A stretch of 64,000 nt of DNA from Caenorhabditis elegans (taxonomy: Eukaryota > Nematoda > Chromadorea > Rhabditida > Rhabditidae): positions 11,652,501-11,716,500 of the forward strand of contig NC_003280.10 in NCBI RefSeq assembly GCF_000002985.6. The letters run 5' to 3'. Positions within the stretch are counted from its first letter, which is position 1, and each line of letters opens with the position of its first letter. The position numbers and the translations under genes were made by a program. This document shows positions 1 to 9,299 of this stretch, in pieces. The notes below the pieces were generated by a model. It was not told the origin of the DNA and searched no databases. It worked only from the letters and a program-made list of their open reading frames with translations.

Positions 1-228
1 GATATTATGAGCCTTCACTGTAATACCTTTCCGTTGTAGATTAATTTTTGAAGTTCTGGAGCATAATCATCCCCTTTCTCCGAAGCGACCAGAGCCTTTA
101 CTTCCGCAATCTGAAAGAAAAATAAAATACAAGTCGAACATTAACTCTAATCTTACCGTCTGATCTTCATTCAATTCCAAATTGAAGTTAACTTGTGTGA
201 GAGTCCTGAATGTAACGGACAAAACCAT
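1..228 (-). CDS. rad-23: RAD-23 ubiquitin-like shuttle protein, first two exons (partial)
   Basis: Two exons on the minus strand, 157-228 and 27-110, encode 52 residues beginning MVLSVTFRTLTQVNF and ending LQKLIYNGK. This is the start of a RAD23-type ubiquitin-like fold, including the 'QKLIYxGK' strand that contacts the proteasome. RAD23 proteins carry polyubiquitinated clients to the 26S proteasome and bind the XPC repair factor; that is family knowledge. The start ATG (226-228) lies one base after a TTTTTTGCAG acceptor, so this is probably the trans-splice site. The intron 111-156 is short, and the donor at 26 leads out of the window, so the UBA domains are not visible. The gene diverges from rpn-12, which encodes a proteasome lid subunit. 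Confidence 0.88.
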
Positions 229-438
229 CCTGCAAAAAATTGTGAAATGTTACGAATAGAGTCATGTATTGAAAGAAAAAGAAATAAATATCGATAACAG
301 ATTGATATTAATGCAAAACAAGCAGTATATATGTATAAAATAAACAAACATTTGATTATTAATAAAAGAACAAAACAAAAAAACCATTTTGAAGAACAAA
401 ATAAGTGGTAAAAAACAGAAGAGAAAATGGCTTGGCGT

Positions 439-480
439 CTTAAAGGCGCACATGATTTGAACACTCTTCGTGGCGAGACC
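439..480 (-). repeat. Solo arm of the GTCTCG/GGCGC inverted-repeat family
   Basis: The stretch starts cttaaaggcgcacat and ends cgtggcgagacc. This matches the right arm of the MITE-like elements at 5757-6066, 37931-38091 and 48495-48832. No opposite arm is visible nearby, so it is a decayed or solo copy inside the rad-23/rpn-12 promoter. Confidence 0.6.
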
Positions 481-487
481 TGCCAGA

Positions 488-495
488 ATTGTCAT
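488..495 (+). promoter_or_regulatory. SKN-1 consensus-like site ATTGTCAT
   Basis: ATTGTCAT fits the WWTRTCAT consensus of SKN-1. SKN-1 is known to activate proteasome subunit genes in C. elegans when proteasome function falls. A single 8-bp match can occur by chance; the position between two proteasome-related genes is what makes it worth noting. Confidence 0.35.
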
Positions 496-626
496 TGTGT
501 CGATTTACGGAGAATGCGTTTATTTCTTTTTTGAATGTTTTATTTTTATTTTTTAACTTCACTTGTGTTTATCGTGAACTTTTATCTTCGATTTTATCAA
601 ATTAAAACATTATTGGATTTAAGAAA

Positions 627-1593
627 ATGTCTGCCGCCCATAAAAATCTTCTGGCTGTGTGGGCAAAGGAGCCAAAAGATCTTGTCGCAGTTGAGAAGGC
701 TCTGAATGAGTTGACGGTCAGTTAATTGTTTGTCAAATTGTAAATAAATTGAATTTTCAGAAGGTTCTCAGTGCCTCCAGCGATTTGAATGATAAACAGT
801 CTGCATTGGCTTCAAAGTAAGATTTTTCTTTGGTGTAATGAGTTTAAATTATTAATTTTCAGAGATTTGTACGAGATTTCGGTGCTCTTGGCAATTCTGA
901 AGCACGATTTCGAAACGTTCGACGATTACATCAATCAGGTGAGTCTTTAAATAATTATTTGGAAAATTTATGTAATTTTTAACGATCTGTAAATTATTTT
1001 TAATTTTCCAGATGCATACCTACTATACAATGGCGCCAGAAAATTCTGAAAACAAGCATTTAATGACTGGACTCCATCTGATGTTCCTGCTCGCTGCCAA
1101 CAGATTGTCCGACTTCCACATGCTCCTCGAACAAATTCCACAGAAAGAGCAAACATCAAACGCTTACATCTCTACGCCAGTTCGTATTGAACAGAGTCTC
1201 ATGGAAGGAGCCTACAACAAGGTTGTGCTCACCGAGAAGAATATTCCAAGCCCCTTCTACACTATTTTCATTCGTATTATGCTTGACACCATCCGTCGCG
1301 AAATCGCAACATCTATCGAGAAGTCTTTCAAAGTTCTGACAGCGAAGGATGCCACGGTCATGCTTCTGTTCGACAATGACGAACAAATGAAAAAGTTTGG
1401 ACAAGAGGTAATAATGATTTTTAAAGCTACAAGTATTAAAAAATATATTTATTTACAGAGAAAATGGCATTTGGATGGAGAGCGTTACGTTTTCGAAATT
1501 GAGGTGGCTCAGGAGAAGCCTGTGAATTTGGATACAGTGCGAGTCGCAACTCAAACCCTCTTCTACGCCAAGCAACTCGAACAAATCGTTTAA
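627..1593 (+). CDS. rpn-12: 26S proteasome regulatory lid subunit RPN-12 (PSMD8/Rpn12)
   Basis: Five exons (627-716, 761-816, 863-938, 1012-1407, 1459-1593) join in frame into a 250-residue protein from MSAAHKNLLAVWAKEP to YAKQLEQIV. The size and the helical N-terminal part followed by a PCI/winged-helix C-terminal part ('MAPENSENKHLMTGLHLM', 'FIRIMLDTIRREIATSIE') fit the Rpn12/PSMD8 family. In other species this subunit is the last to join the proteasome lid. All introns have GT-AG ends and three are under 55 bp. The start is the first ATG of the frame that joins cleanly to exon 2. It diverges from rad-23 and converges with nep-1. Confidence 0.9.
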
Positions 1594-1972
1594 CCGGTGT
1601 CTTTCAAGAACTCAAGCATTGTATTTGTAAACTGATTTTAATTTATTCGCGTCTTTTTCTCGGTACTGTAAGAAAATGAACTTTCCGATGCATTGTTTTA
1701 GCAAGTTTTAATTACATCTGAAAATTTTATTTGCACAAAGATTTCTGGAATGAACAAGAACATCTATCAATATGATATACCAAAAAAAGAAGTTGGAAAA
1801 ATTCGAGAAAAAATACATAGAGGGACAAAATACAGTGAATTCGAGTGTCTATTGTTTTCAACAATATATACAGCTAGATGAGTAAAAAAAAAGGACGAAA
1901 GATTTAGTAGATTCTGAGAGACAGATAGATAAAGCGTGCCAACTTGGTTGACTCCTTTCCCGTATTTTCTGA
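1594..1972. other. Convergent 3' spacer between rpn-12 and nep-1
   Basis: This spacer holds both 3' untranslated regions, tail to tail. It is AT-rich and I see no further gene or repeat in it. Confidence 0.6.
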
Positions 1973-4667
1973 TTACCACACAACACAGCGTTTCGTTGGA
2001 TTCATCGGAGATCCAGCTGGACATTTGAAAGCCTCGGCAAATTCTGGCTGATTTGTTAGAACCGTGTTCACTCTGAAAAAATTATAAATAATTGTTGCCA
2101 AAAAAGTTGAATGAACGATGATGTGTATTGCGTAACATATTTTTGAATATCTTGTAGCGAAAACTACATGTAAATAGTAAATCGTCTACTTATGGAAATA
2201 AACTCACGAGGTAAATCTTTAAATGACTACTGTAGTGGTTTCGATTGTTAAACGAAAAATAAATAAATTTCCGAGCCCGTAAATCGACACTACAGTAGCC
2301 CTCTAAAAAGTTACTGTAGTTTTCGCTACGAGATATTTTGCGCGTCAAATATGTTATGTAATACGCATTCTCGGAATTTAGTGTTTCAGTAATACCTTGC
2401 AGTTTCTGGTGAGTGAGGATCAGTGAGTAGCAATAAAGTCTTGGTCTCTGGCGTCTTGGCTCCACACCAAACTTGAGCATATCCAACGAAGAAGAGCTGC
2501 TCATTGGTGAGACTTTCAAATTGTGGAAGACGAGCTTCTTGGCCTCCGTGTTTCTCCAGATATGACTTGTAGGCCTTGAAAGCTTGCTTGATTCCACCAT
2601 TATCTGCGATATTTTCTCCCTGGGTCAACTTTCCATTGATTCGGAGATCAGTTCCACGGAGTTTCACATCAGCGTACTGCTCGATAATGCATTGGGTTCG
2701 CTCATTGAATTTGGAAGAGGTGGTGTTATCCCACCAATCACGAAGATTTCCGACATTGTCGAATTGACGTCCGGTATCATCGAATCCGTGGGTGATCTCG
2801 TGTCCAATAACTGCACCAATTCCTCCGTAGTTGAGAGCTTTCGGGAAACGAGCATCAAAGAATGGCTGTTGAAGGATTCCAGCTGGGAATGCAATAGCAT
2901 TTCTTGTTGGCGAGTAGAACGCGTTGACAACAGCAGCACTAGAGATGAACTCGAATCTGTTAACTGGCTCCAGGAGTCTGCGATAATAGAAGTTGTTACG
3001 CCATTGGATGCTCTTCTCGACAAGCTGACTGAATGAGTCCTCTGGTGCTCCCTCAAGACCCTTGTACCAATCATCAAGTTTCTCGTCGTTCAGAATAAAG
3101 TCTGGATATCCGATTTGTTTAAGCATCTGATCAGCTTTCTCCAATGCATACTTCTTAGTTTCAGCGTCCATCCAATCATTTGCATGCATCATGTTTCGGA
3201 AAGCCTCTTGAAGATCTGTGATCATGTCGAGTGTTGTGTTCTTGGCATTGGCATCGAAGTACTTGCGAACATACATAGATCCTGAAATTTAGTTAAAAGT
3301 TAAATAGTGTCACCTAAAAGATCTACTAACCAGAAGCATAGCTAAGTTTTCCACCAGCACTGCTGACACAATCCTTCCAGCGTGGCTGTCTCTGCTTTCG
3401 TCCGTACATTTGGAACGCGAACTCTTGTTGCAAATCCTCATATTTCTTTCCAATTTCTTGGCTCCATGATCCAGCCCAACGAAGGAGGATGTAGTTCGTG
3501 ACAATTCGTGGATCAGTGTTTTGAAGTAGTGTGTTCATTTTTTGAAGATATTCAACGTCGGAGATAATGATGCTTGGATTGGTCTTGAGGTAAGAGTGAA
3601 CCAGGAATGGAGTGGTTGAAAGTGTCAGTTTCTTCCAGTCAATCTGAAAATTTAATTTTGATATTAAAAACCCTTACTTTTCTCTTCTAAAATATACTTA
3701 CGATTGACATATATTCTTTCAAATCATCAAATCTTCTGACATTATAGAGCTTGGTGTAATTACGACGATCCTCTTCAGCAACAAGAATCTGAGCCCACTC
3801 CTTCTCAAAAGCAATGATCTCATCAACATCAGACTCGATTTTCGACTCATTAACAGCCATTCCAGCGTCTTCAGTGTAGTATCTAACCTTTCCAATTGTG
3901 TATTTACGGTAGGCCTTCATCTGTTTCTCGTATTTCTTCTCATCCAAGTAATAGTCACGAGTGGAATAGCCTAATCCGAGGCTTCCTTGATCAAAGCTCA
4001 AAAGTCGACGGGAAACATTACGAGAGTCTTCGGCTGGTCCAAAATCAAAGAACACAGAAACATCGCGAGATTGAATAGTGTTGGAGAGAAGCTTTGTGAG
4101 ATCAAATGTGCTCTCACGCCATTTCTCATTATGAACCATTGGCCAATATCCATAAGTCTTGATCTTCTCCAACAAGTCTCTGGCACCAACTGCATTGTGC
4201 TTCTCGGTATCCATACAGGTGTTGTAGATTTGCTTGATAAGAGCAATCGATTTGGATGTTGGGATACTCGTGTTGTCCTCATACAGCTTACGCATTTCTG
4301 CTAGTACCTTTTCTCTCGTGGCAGTGAATTGTGAATATGAAGTGAGATCATCTGGAATCGGATGAGAATCCACCCAGGCACGGCAGGCATACTCGAAGAA
4401 ATCATCACATGGATCCAAACTCAGGTTTAGACTTTTCTGAAGCAATCGGGACGCTTCTTGGTATCCCTCCGAATCACCAACTGTGTACGTCTTCTTCTCT
4501 TCTTCGACTACAGTATTTCCAACTGTCTTGTCTTCTGACGTTGTCGTTGTCTTGTTTATATCGTCGTTGAAGTATGGAGCTCTTGGCAAAGCATCAACGG
4601 TGCCACAGAGGATCAGAGCATAACAGGAGATTAGAAAGACGATCGGAGGGCCAAACCGAGTGTACAT
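1973..4667 (-). CDS. nep-1: Neprilysin-family (M13) zinc metallopeptidase NEP-1
   Basis: Four exons on the minus strand (3702-4667, 3331-3643, 2396-3281, 1973-2072) give 754 residues, the usual neprilysin length. The N-terminus has a short cytoplasmic stretch and a hydrophobic segment (about residues 8-25), read as a type II signal anchor or a signal peptide. The zinc site is HEITH at 587-591, the third ligand lies in ENIADNGG (E649), and the substrate-binding VNAFYSP precedes the zinc site. The protein ends SPMNPTKRCVVW, the conserved M13 terminus with the free Cys/Trp. The family cleaves small peptides outside cells and in nematodes has been linked to neuropeptide turnover. Catalytic residues are intact. 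An acceptor (CAG, about 4673) lies six bases before the ATG, so a 5' leader is spliced on. The last intron holds an inverted repeat. Confidence 0.93.
2117..2372. repeat. Inverted-repeat element in the last nep-1 intron
   Basis: The left arm (about 2117-2170) reads ...tattgcgtaacatat...cttgtagcgaaaactac. The right arm (about 2312-2372) is its inverse, gtagttttcgctacgagatat...tatgtaatacgcattc. The same arm occurs at 58775-58860. The pattern is MITE-like, with no coding capacity. Confidence 0.7.
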
Positions 4668-5756
4668 AGTACCTGAAATGAATAAAATGAATAAAATATT
4701 AATTGAAAAGAAATTAGATGAGAAAAAAATGATTCAAGTGAGATGGGAAGAACATTGTGACCAACATATGGTCATGGCAAGATGGGGAGATAGGAGATGG
4801 GGTAAACTGGTTTTTATCGGTACTGAAGATTAATAGGTTCGTCTTAAAAATACTACCTGTTAGTAGGATCATAGTTTCGGAAATCAATTAATACGAAATT
4901 TGTCTAAAGATTATCCACACTGAACAAAAAACTGTTTAACAGTTTTCATGTCGGCAATCAAAGTGATAACTTTGTTTAAGTTTTAGAGTGTATGAGATGA
5001 AGAGACGCAGAAATCGACACCAGATCGTGAAATGGACAAGAAATTCGGTCCATTCTCAACTGATAACCATATCGGGTCTCGACTAGCCGACTGACTGACT
5101 GTCCGATCTCGATCCAACAGCGGGCGGGTGTGTCTTTCCTACTCTCTTCGTTTTCCAAGACGAACAGGACTGGGGCGGCGAGCAAATATTTGGTAAGCGT
5201 GTTTTGACCCGTTTTGGAGTTTTCGAAGAGCTTGTGTGCAGGGCAAGAGCCACGAAAAATCGGCTTTTAGAGCAACACAGAAGGTGGGCGGGATTTGCAT
5301 GGAAAACAAACTTTCGGAGCAGCGGGTCAGGAACGGTGCCGGAATGGACAAAAAAGGGAATGCTTTTGGAGAGAGAAGAAAGGAAAAAGAAAATAGACGA
5401 GTGCAACAGTCAAGAAAAACTAATGATTCTAGAAATTTTTGAAAATTGACTTAGGGATTCTCCAGGGCAAAGATTACAACCAAAATACGAGCACACATGT
5501 CTCAAGTTTGCAAGAAATAATAAGCGCAAGACAAGACCCCTCAGGCGTCAAGGCGAGAATCGGTAAATATTTGAGAATTGAGTCTGAACGAGAAGACATA
5601 TATTTACATGGAAAAACATACCAGGATCAAAGTTCAGAATCGATGAAGAAATGTTTCGGATTTGAAAAGTTGAAAATGAAATAATTTAGCGAGTTTTTTT
5701 GCAAAATGTCACGGCGTTTTCGTCGAAATGAACTTTCGGTTCCAGATATATTTTAG
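4668..5756 (-). promoter_or_regulatory. Upstream region of nep-1
   Basis: This is non-coding DNA 5' of nep-1. Most is AT-rich, but 4970-5380 is richer in GC and contains a GC-rich CACCC-like stretch near 5113-5125 (gcgggcgggtgtg). I assign it as the likely nep-1 promoter only from position. The short open frames on the plus strand at 5204-5684 show no recognisable protein and are not called. Confidence 0.35.
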
Positions 5757-6066
5757 ACCCAGACACAAAATTATGCGATTTTTTGCCAATAATAATAAGG
5801 TAAATGGTCTTGACACGACAAGTATTTGTGAAATGCAATAAGGTGCCTTTAAGGGTACTGTAATTTCGCATTTTGGAATTTACATCGATTTTTCGTAGTT
5901 TTTTTGATAAAAAATATACCTTTAAATTTTAACAAATCGATAGAAAAACTATGAAAAATTACAGTAATCTTTAAAGGCGCACACCTTTTTCGCATTAACT
6001 GTGTCATCGCGTCGAGACCGGGCACCGTAGTTTTGAAACAAAAATCGCAAAATTTTCTGTCTGGGT
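5757..6066. mobile_element. MITE-like element with long terminal inverted repeats
   Basis: The 310-bp element begins acccagacacaaaattatgc and ends in the inverse, aattttctgtctgggt. Inside these ends lie the family hallmarks in inverse order: ggtcttgacacga with gtgcctttaagggtactgt on the left, and acagtaatctttaaaggcgc with gcgtcgagacc on the right. It has no open frame of note. It is the best-preserved full copy of the family; relatives are at 27821-28068, 36833-37155, 37931-38091, 48495-48832 and 54541-54752. Confidence 0.75.
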
Positions 6067-7499
6067 AATACACACATTAAAGAAAGAGAAGAATCGAAAA
6101 AAATTGCAAAATACCTAAAAACGTTTTGGACGTACAAGAGGTGTACACCAATTGGCAGATGTTTTCCCAAGGGGAAGAAAGTTGGGGGTCAGTAGATCAT
6201 CAATATCGTTCTAAACAATATTTGGCAATCACTTTACGACATATGATACATAGACTAGAATTAACACATGTAGGTGTTTGAATTTGGGATGTACCAAATG
6301 CCAAAAAATTGAGTGTTGAGTTATGGCATTCAGCATAAATATATTGCTAAATTTTTTAAGGTTTCCAAAATTTTAGCTTCTGGGTAGTTATAGTTTATAG
6401 CCACAAAAATATTTTTTCGAGACAAAAATTATATTCTACATAGACAAACTTATAGCTAGAAAAGGGTTTTTCATTGATATGATAATTTCAAATAAAAGTA
6501 GATTTATCTTTTTTTGATCTTTTCATATTTATTTACCGCCGAGGGTTTTGTCAAATCGACACGGAGATCTTGAAGTAGATCAACATTAACAAATTTATAT
6601 TTTAGACAACAACTTTTTATATTGACAAGTCTGGTTTATATATGTGTCGTACTCTTTTTTTTTCTTCTTTACGTCAATGCAAGCAATTAAAAAAGAGCTG
6701 AAGCATCTGGAACCTATAATTTTGGAGAAGCAGGAAGTCTTCTGGAAAAGTATATCTTTCAAGACGTTTTGCAACAGGAAGTGAAAGTTCTGAAATGCTA
6801 ATGTGGGAAAAAGAATGGTGAAAGAAGCAAGAAACAACTGGAAAAAATTCGAGATCTAGTGATCCGTGAAAACAAAGCCACTTCAAAACAAAGCCTAGTC
6901 AAAAAATCAGTGAAAAAAATGAAGACCTCTAGAAGAAATGTATCATCTTGTTCAGTATTTGCCTTTTCTCTCTCTTATTCGGTCCGCAAAGTGTCAATAG
7001 CACCCGTATAAGAAACGAAAATCAAGAGCACGAGGCTCCAGAATTGGCTCAAATTGTTGCAATTTGTGTTTGACAAGCGTTTTTGATAATGGCAATTTGT
7101 GCACCGGAAACTTCTGGAGGCGAAAAAAATTCAAAAAATTCGTTTGCCTCTTACTTCTTATAGATAAATTTAAGAATAGAAAAATTAGTGAAAAGCGAAC
7201 GCGACAAAAGTATTATACATACAACAACAAAAAATGTACAATGTATTGTATAGAGTAGTTAGGAATACGTATTACAGAGTCCAGAAAACTGTAAAAAAGT
7301 GTTTATAGTTTTTTGATAAGATTGTATTATTATTATCTTACCAAAAAGATTATTCATAATGAATATTTTGTGATAAAAAATATGATACATTTGAATAATT
7401 CTCTCATGTCAACAAAATCATCAATAGATATTGTGGAAAAAAAATATTTTCAGCAAATTTTAGGGACGTATGAAACAGAGGTGGTCGGCAAACGACTTT
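6067..7499. other. Gene-poor AT-rich spacer
   Basis: I see no gene with supporting splice or family evidence in this spacer. The short open frames on either strand have no recognisable domains. It contains poly-T runs near 6650-6665 and ordinary AT-rich sequence. Confidence 0.55.
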
Positions 7500-7831
7500 T
7501 TCCGGCAAATGGGCAAATTGCCGTAATTGAAAATCCAGCAAATGGGCAAATTGCCGTAATTGAAAATCCGGCAAATGGGCAAATTGCCGTAATTGAAAAT
7601 CCGGCAAATGGACAAATTGCCGGAATTGAAAATCCGGCAAATGGGAAAATTGCCGTAATTGAAAATCCGGCTAATCCGCAGATTGTCGGAATTGAAAATC
7701 CGGCAAATCAGCAAATGGCCGGAATTGAGAATCCGGCAAATGGGCAAATTGCCGTAATTGAAAATCCGGCTAATCGGCAGATTGTCGGAATTGAAAATCG
7801 GGCAAATCAGCAAATTGCCGGAATTGAGAAT
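7500..7831 (+). repeat. 33-bp minisatellite, about ten units
   Basis: Ten head-to-tail 33-bp units of the type ggcaaatgggcaaattgcc + gtaattgaaaatcc. Because 33 is divisible by three, frames stay open on both strands; the plus-strand frame reads as an 11-residue repeat of the NGQIAVIENPA type. Units 6-8 and 9-10 share the same variant order, which suggests a 99-bp higher-order duplication. Related sequence (ccggcaaatcgccgg...) reappears beyond the neighbouring transposon at 8822-8880. I regard the open frame 7313-7891 as a by-product of the repeat, not a gene. Confidence 0.85.
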
Positions 7832-7910
7832 CCGGAAATTGCCAAAAACTTTAAAAACTTTTGGCAAATTGTGGTTTTGCACATTTTTTAAAAAATTGTA
7901 CAAAAGTATA

Positions 7911-8746
7911 CAGTGCGTGCAACTTCTATAGCGCCCCCCCCCCCCCCCCCCTATTTTTTCGCGTTTCACGCCATTCTGATTTTTTTCTTGAAAAACTGTC
8001 AATGCCATTCGATTTCAAATGTCAAAAACCCCCTTGTCCAAAATTTTCAAGAAAAAATAACACAATTTGATGTGACTAGGTCAAAAAATCGTAAAAACGG
8101 CCGTGCAACTTCTATAGCGCCCCCTCTGAATTTTGATATTTTTTCCAAAAAACCCCCATTTTTTGTCATTTCTTGACACAGCAAGATAATAAAACAGAGT
8201 CAATTTGATTCAGATATCATAGTGATCAATTCTCGGCAGAAATATTATACGTGGAGATTCTTAGGATCCCGTAATTGTCCTGAAACGCTCGATTTTGTGT
8301 TAGAGGCCCATTCTCGGCTCCCAGCGGTGGGATCGACTCCAAACCTGACCAAGATGTTCTGAGACACTCATGGAGACATGTCTGAAAGATTTTCCACAAA
8401 TCGACGAAGTTGTAGGTGGTGATAAACTTGTACCAGATTGCACTATTCGTCCTTCTGTGTCCAGAAGTGGAATGAAATCAATTAAAACATCATAATTTGT
8501 TAACTCGATGAAGGATCAATACGTCGTGGGACCTCCCTTCTTAACGATAACCTCAAAAAATCTATTCGACATTGAGTTGACCAGATTCTTTATTTTGCTG
8601 GCTGATATTTCTCTCCAAGCATCCTCAATGCCAAGTTTCAGTGCAAAAAAAAAAAAATCAGAAAAATAAAAATCAGAATGGCGTGAAACGCGAAAAAATA
8701 GGGGGGGGGGGGGGGGGGGGGGGCGCTATAGAAGTTGCACGCACTG
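7911..8746. mobile_element. Internally deleted Tc1/mariner-like transposon
   Basis: The ends are inverted copies starting cagtgcgtgcaacttctat, flanked by TA on both sides (7909-7910 and 8747-8748). That is the Tc1/mariner hallmark, and the end resembles the Tc3 type. The inverted repeats run about 75 bp: 23 bp, then a C18 run (7934-7951) on the left or a G23 run (8701-8723) on the right, then a matching 30-odd bp. A second copy of the inner end motif lies at about 8100-8124 in direct orientation, as expected for two transposase-binding sites. At 836 bp it is too short for a full transposase; only a C-terminal remnant remains. It sits within the minisatellite family sequence. Confidence 0.85.
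8516..8644 (-). pseudogene. Transposase C-terminal remnant
   Basis: The minus strand encodes 42 residues, including EDAWREISASKIKNLV and VIVKKGGPTTY, followed by a stop. This matches the C-terminus typical of Tc1/mariner transposases (DAW...I..LV.SM..R....I..KGG.T.Y). The upstream DDE catalytic region is missing or unrecognisable, so the copy cannot mobilise itself. Confidence 0.7.
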
Positions 8747-8821
8747 TATAAAGAAAACCGGAAGAATTTCAAAAAGACACAGTTGTAAGTTTTTCTGTCT
8801 TATAAAAAATTTCTCTAAACA

Positions 8822-9053
8822 TTTCCGGCAAATCGCCGGATTTGAAAATTTTCGCCAAATCGGCAATTTGCCGATTTGCCGAACGTCATGCCTACCTATT
8901 TGCCAGCTCACACCTACGTGCCTAATTTGTGCCTAACCAATACCTATCTATATTTATATATCAGCTTATTTTTCGATCTTATGCCTACCCATGTGCCTTC
9001 CGCAAGCCTTCCATGTACCTATTGCCATTGTGCCTACTTACTACACCTGTAAG
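8822..9053. repeat. Minisatellite remnant plus GCCTAC-type repeat
   Basis: 8822-8880 contains ccggcaaatcgccggattt and related 'gccgatttgccg' units, like the minisatellite left of the transposon. 8887-9053 is a degenerate array of 'tgcctacc/cctatg' units, the same family as at 33331-34077 and 57195-57800. Confidence 0.6.
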
Positions 9054-9299
9054 AGAACTTCCGACTTCGAATTTTCGATTTTTTAAACTTGAAAACTTTA
9101 TCTGAATTTTTCATAAATACCAGCGCAGTTAAATATTTACATAAATCTTAAAGTTTAGAAAAGAAATAAAGAAAGAAAAGAAACAAAACAATAAAAACGA
9201 ATGTATGGGCAGATAAAAGATTTGGAAACATTTGACAAATGTATAGAGATCTGTGAGAGTGGGAGGCGGGATCAAAATAGAGAACGGTAATTATGAGAT

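Larger units (their letters stand above)
229..626. promoter_or_regulatory. Shared divergent promoter of rad-23 and rpn-12
   Basis: The 398 bp between the two divergent start codons holds no coding sequence and must contain both promoters. It is AT-rich, contains one arm of a dispersed inverted repeat (439-480), and has a SKN-1-like motif next to that arm. Both flanking genes serve the proteasome, so joint regulation is plausible but inferred. Confidence 0.6.

Noticed and set aside
5204..5684. Short plus-strand open frames upstream of nep-1
   Set aside because: Charged low-information sequence with no recognised domain and no consistent splice structure.
7313..7891. 192-codon open frame with 11-residue repeats as a protein gene
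   Set aside because: It is created by a 33-bp minisatellite; the opposite strand is open over the same units, and no splice or domain evidence supports it.
8516..8644. Functional transposase
   Set aside because: Only about 42 C-terminal residues remain; the catalytic region is absent and the element is only 836 bp.
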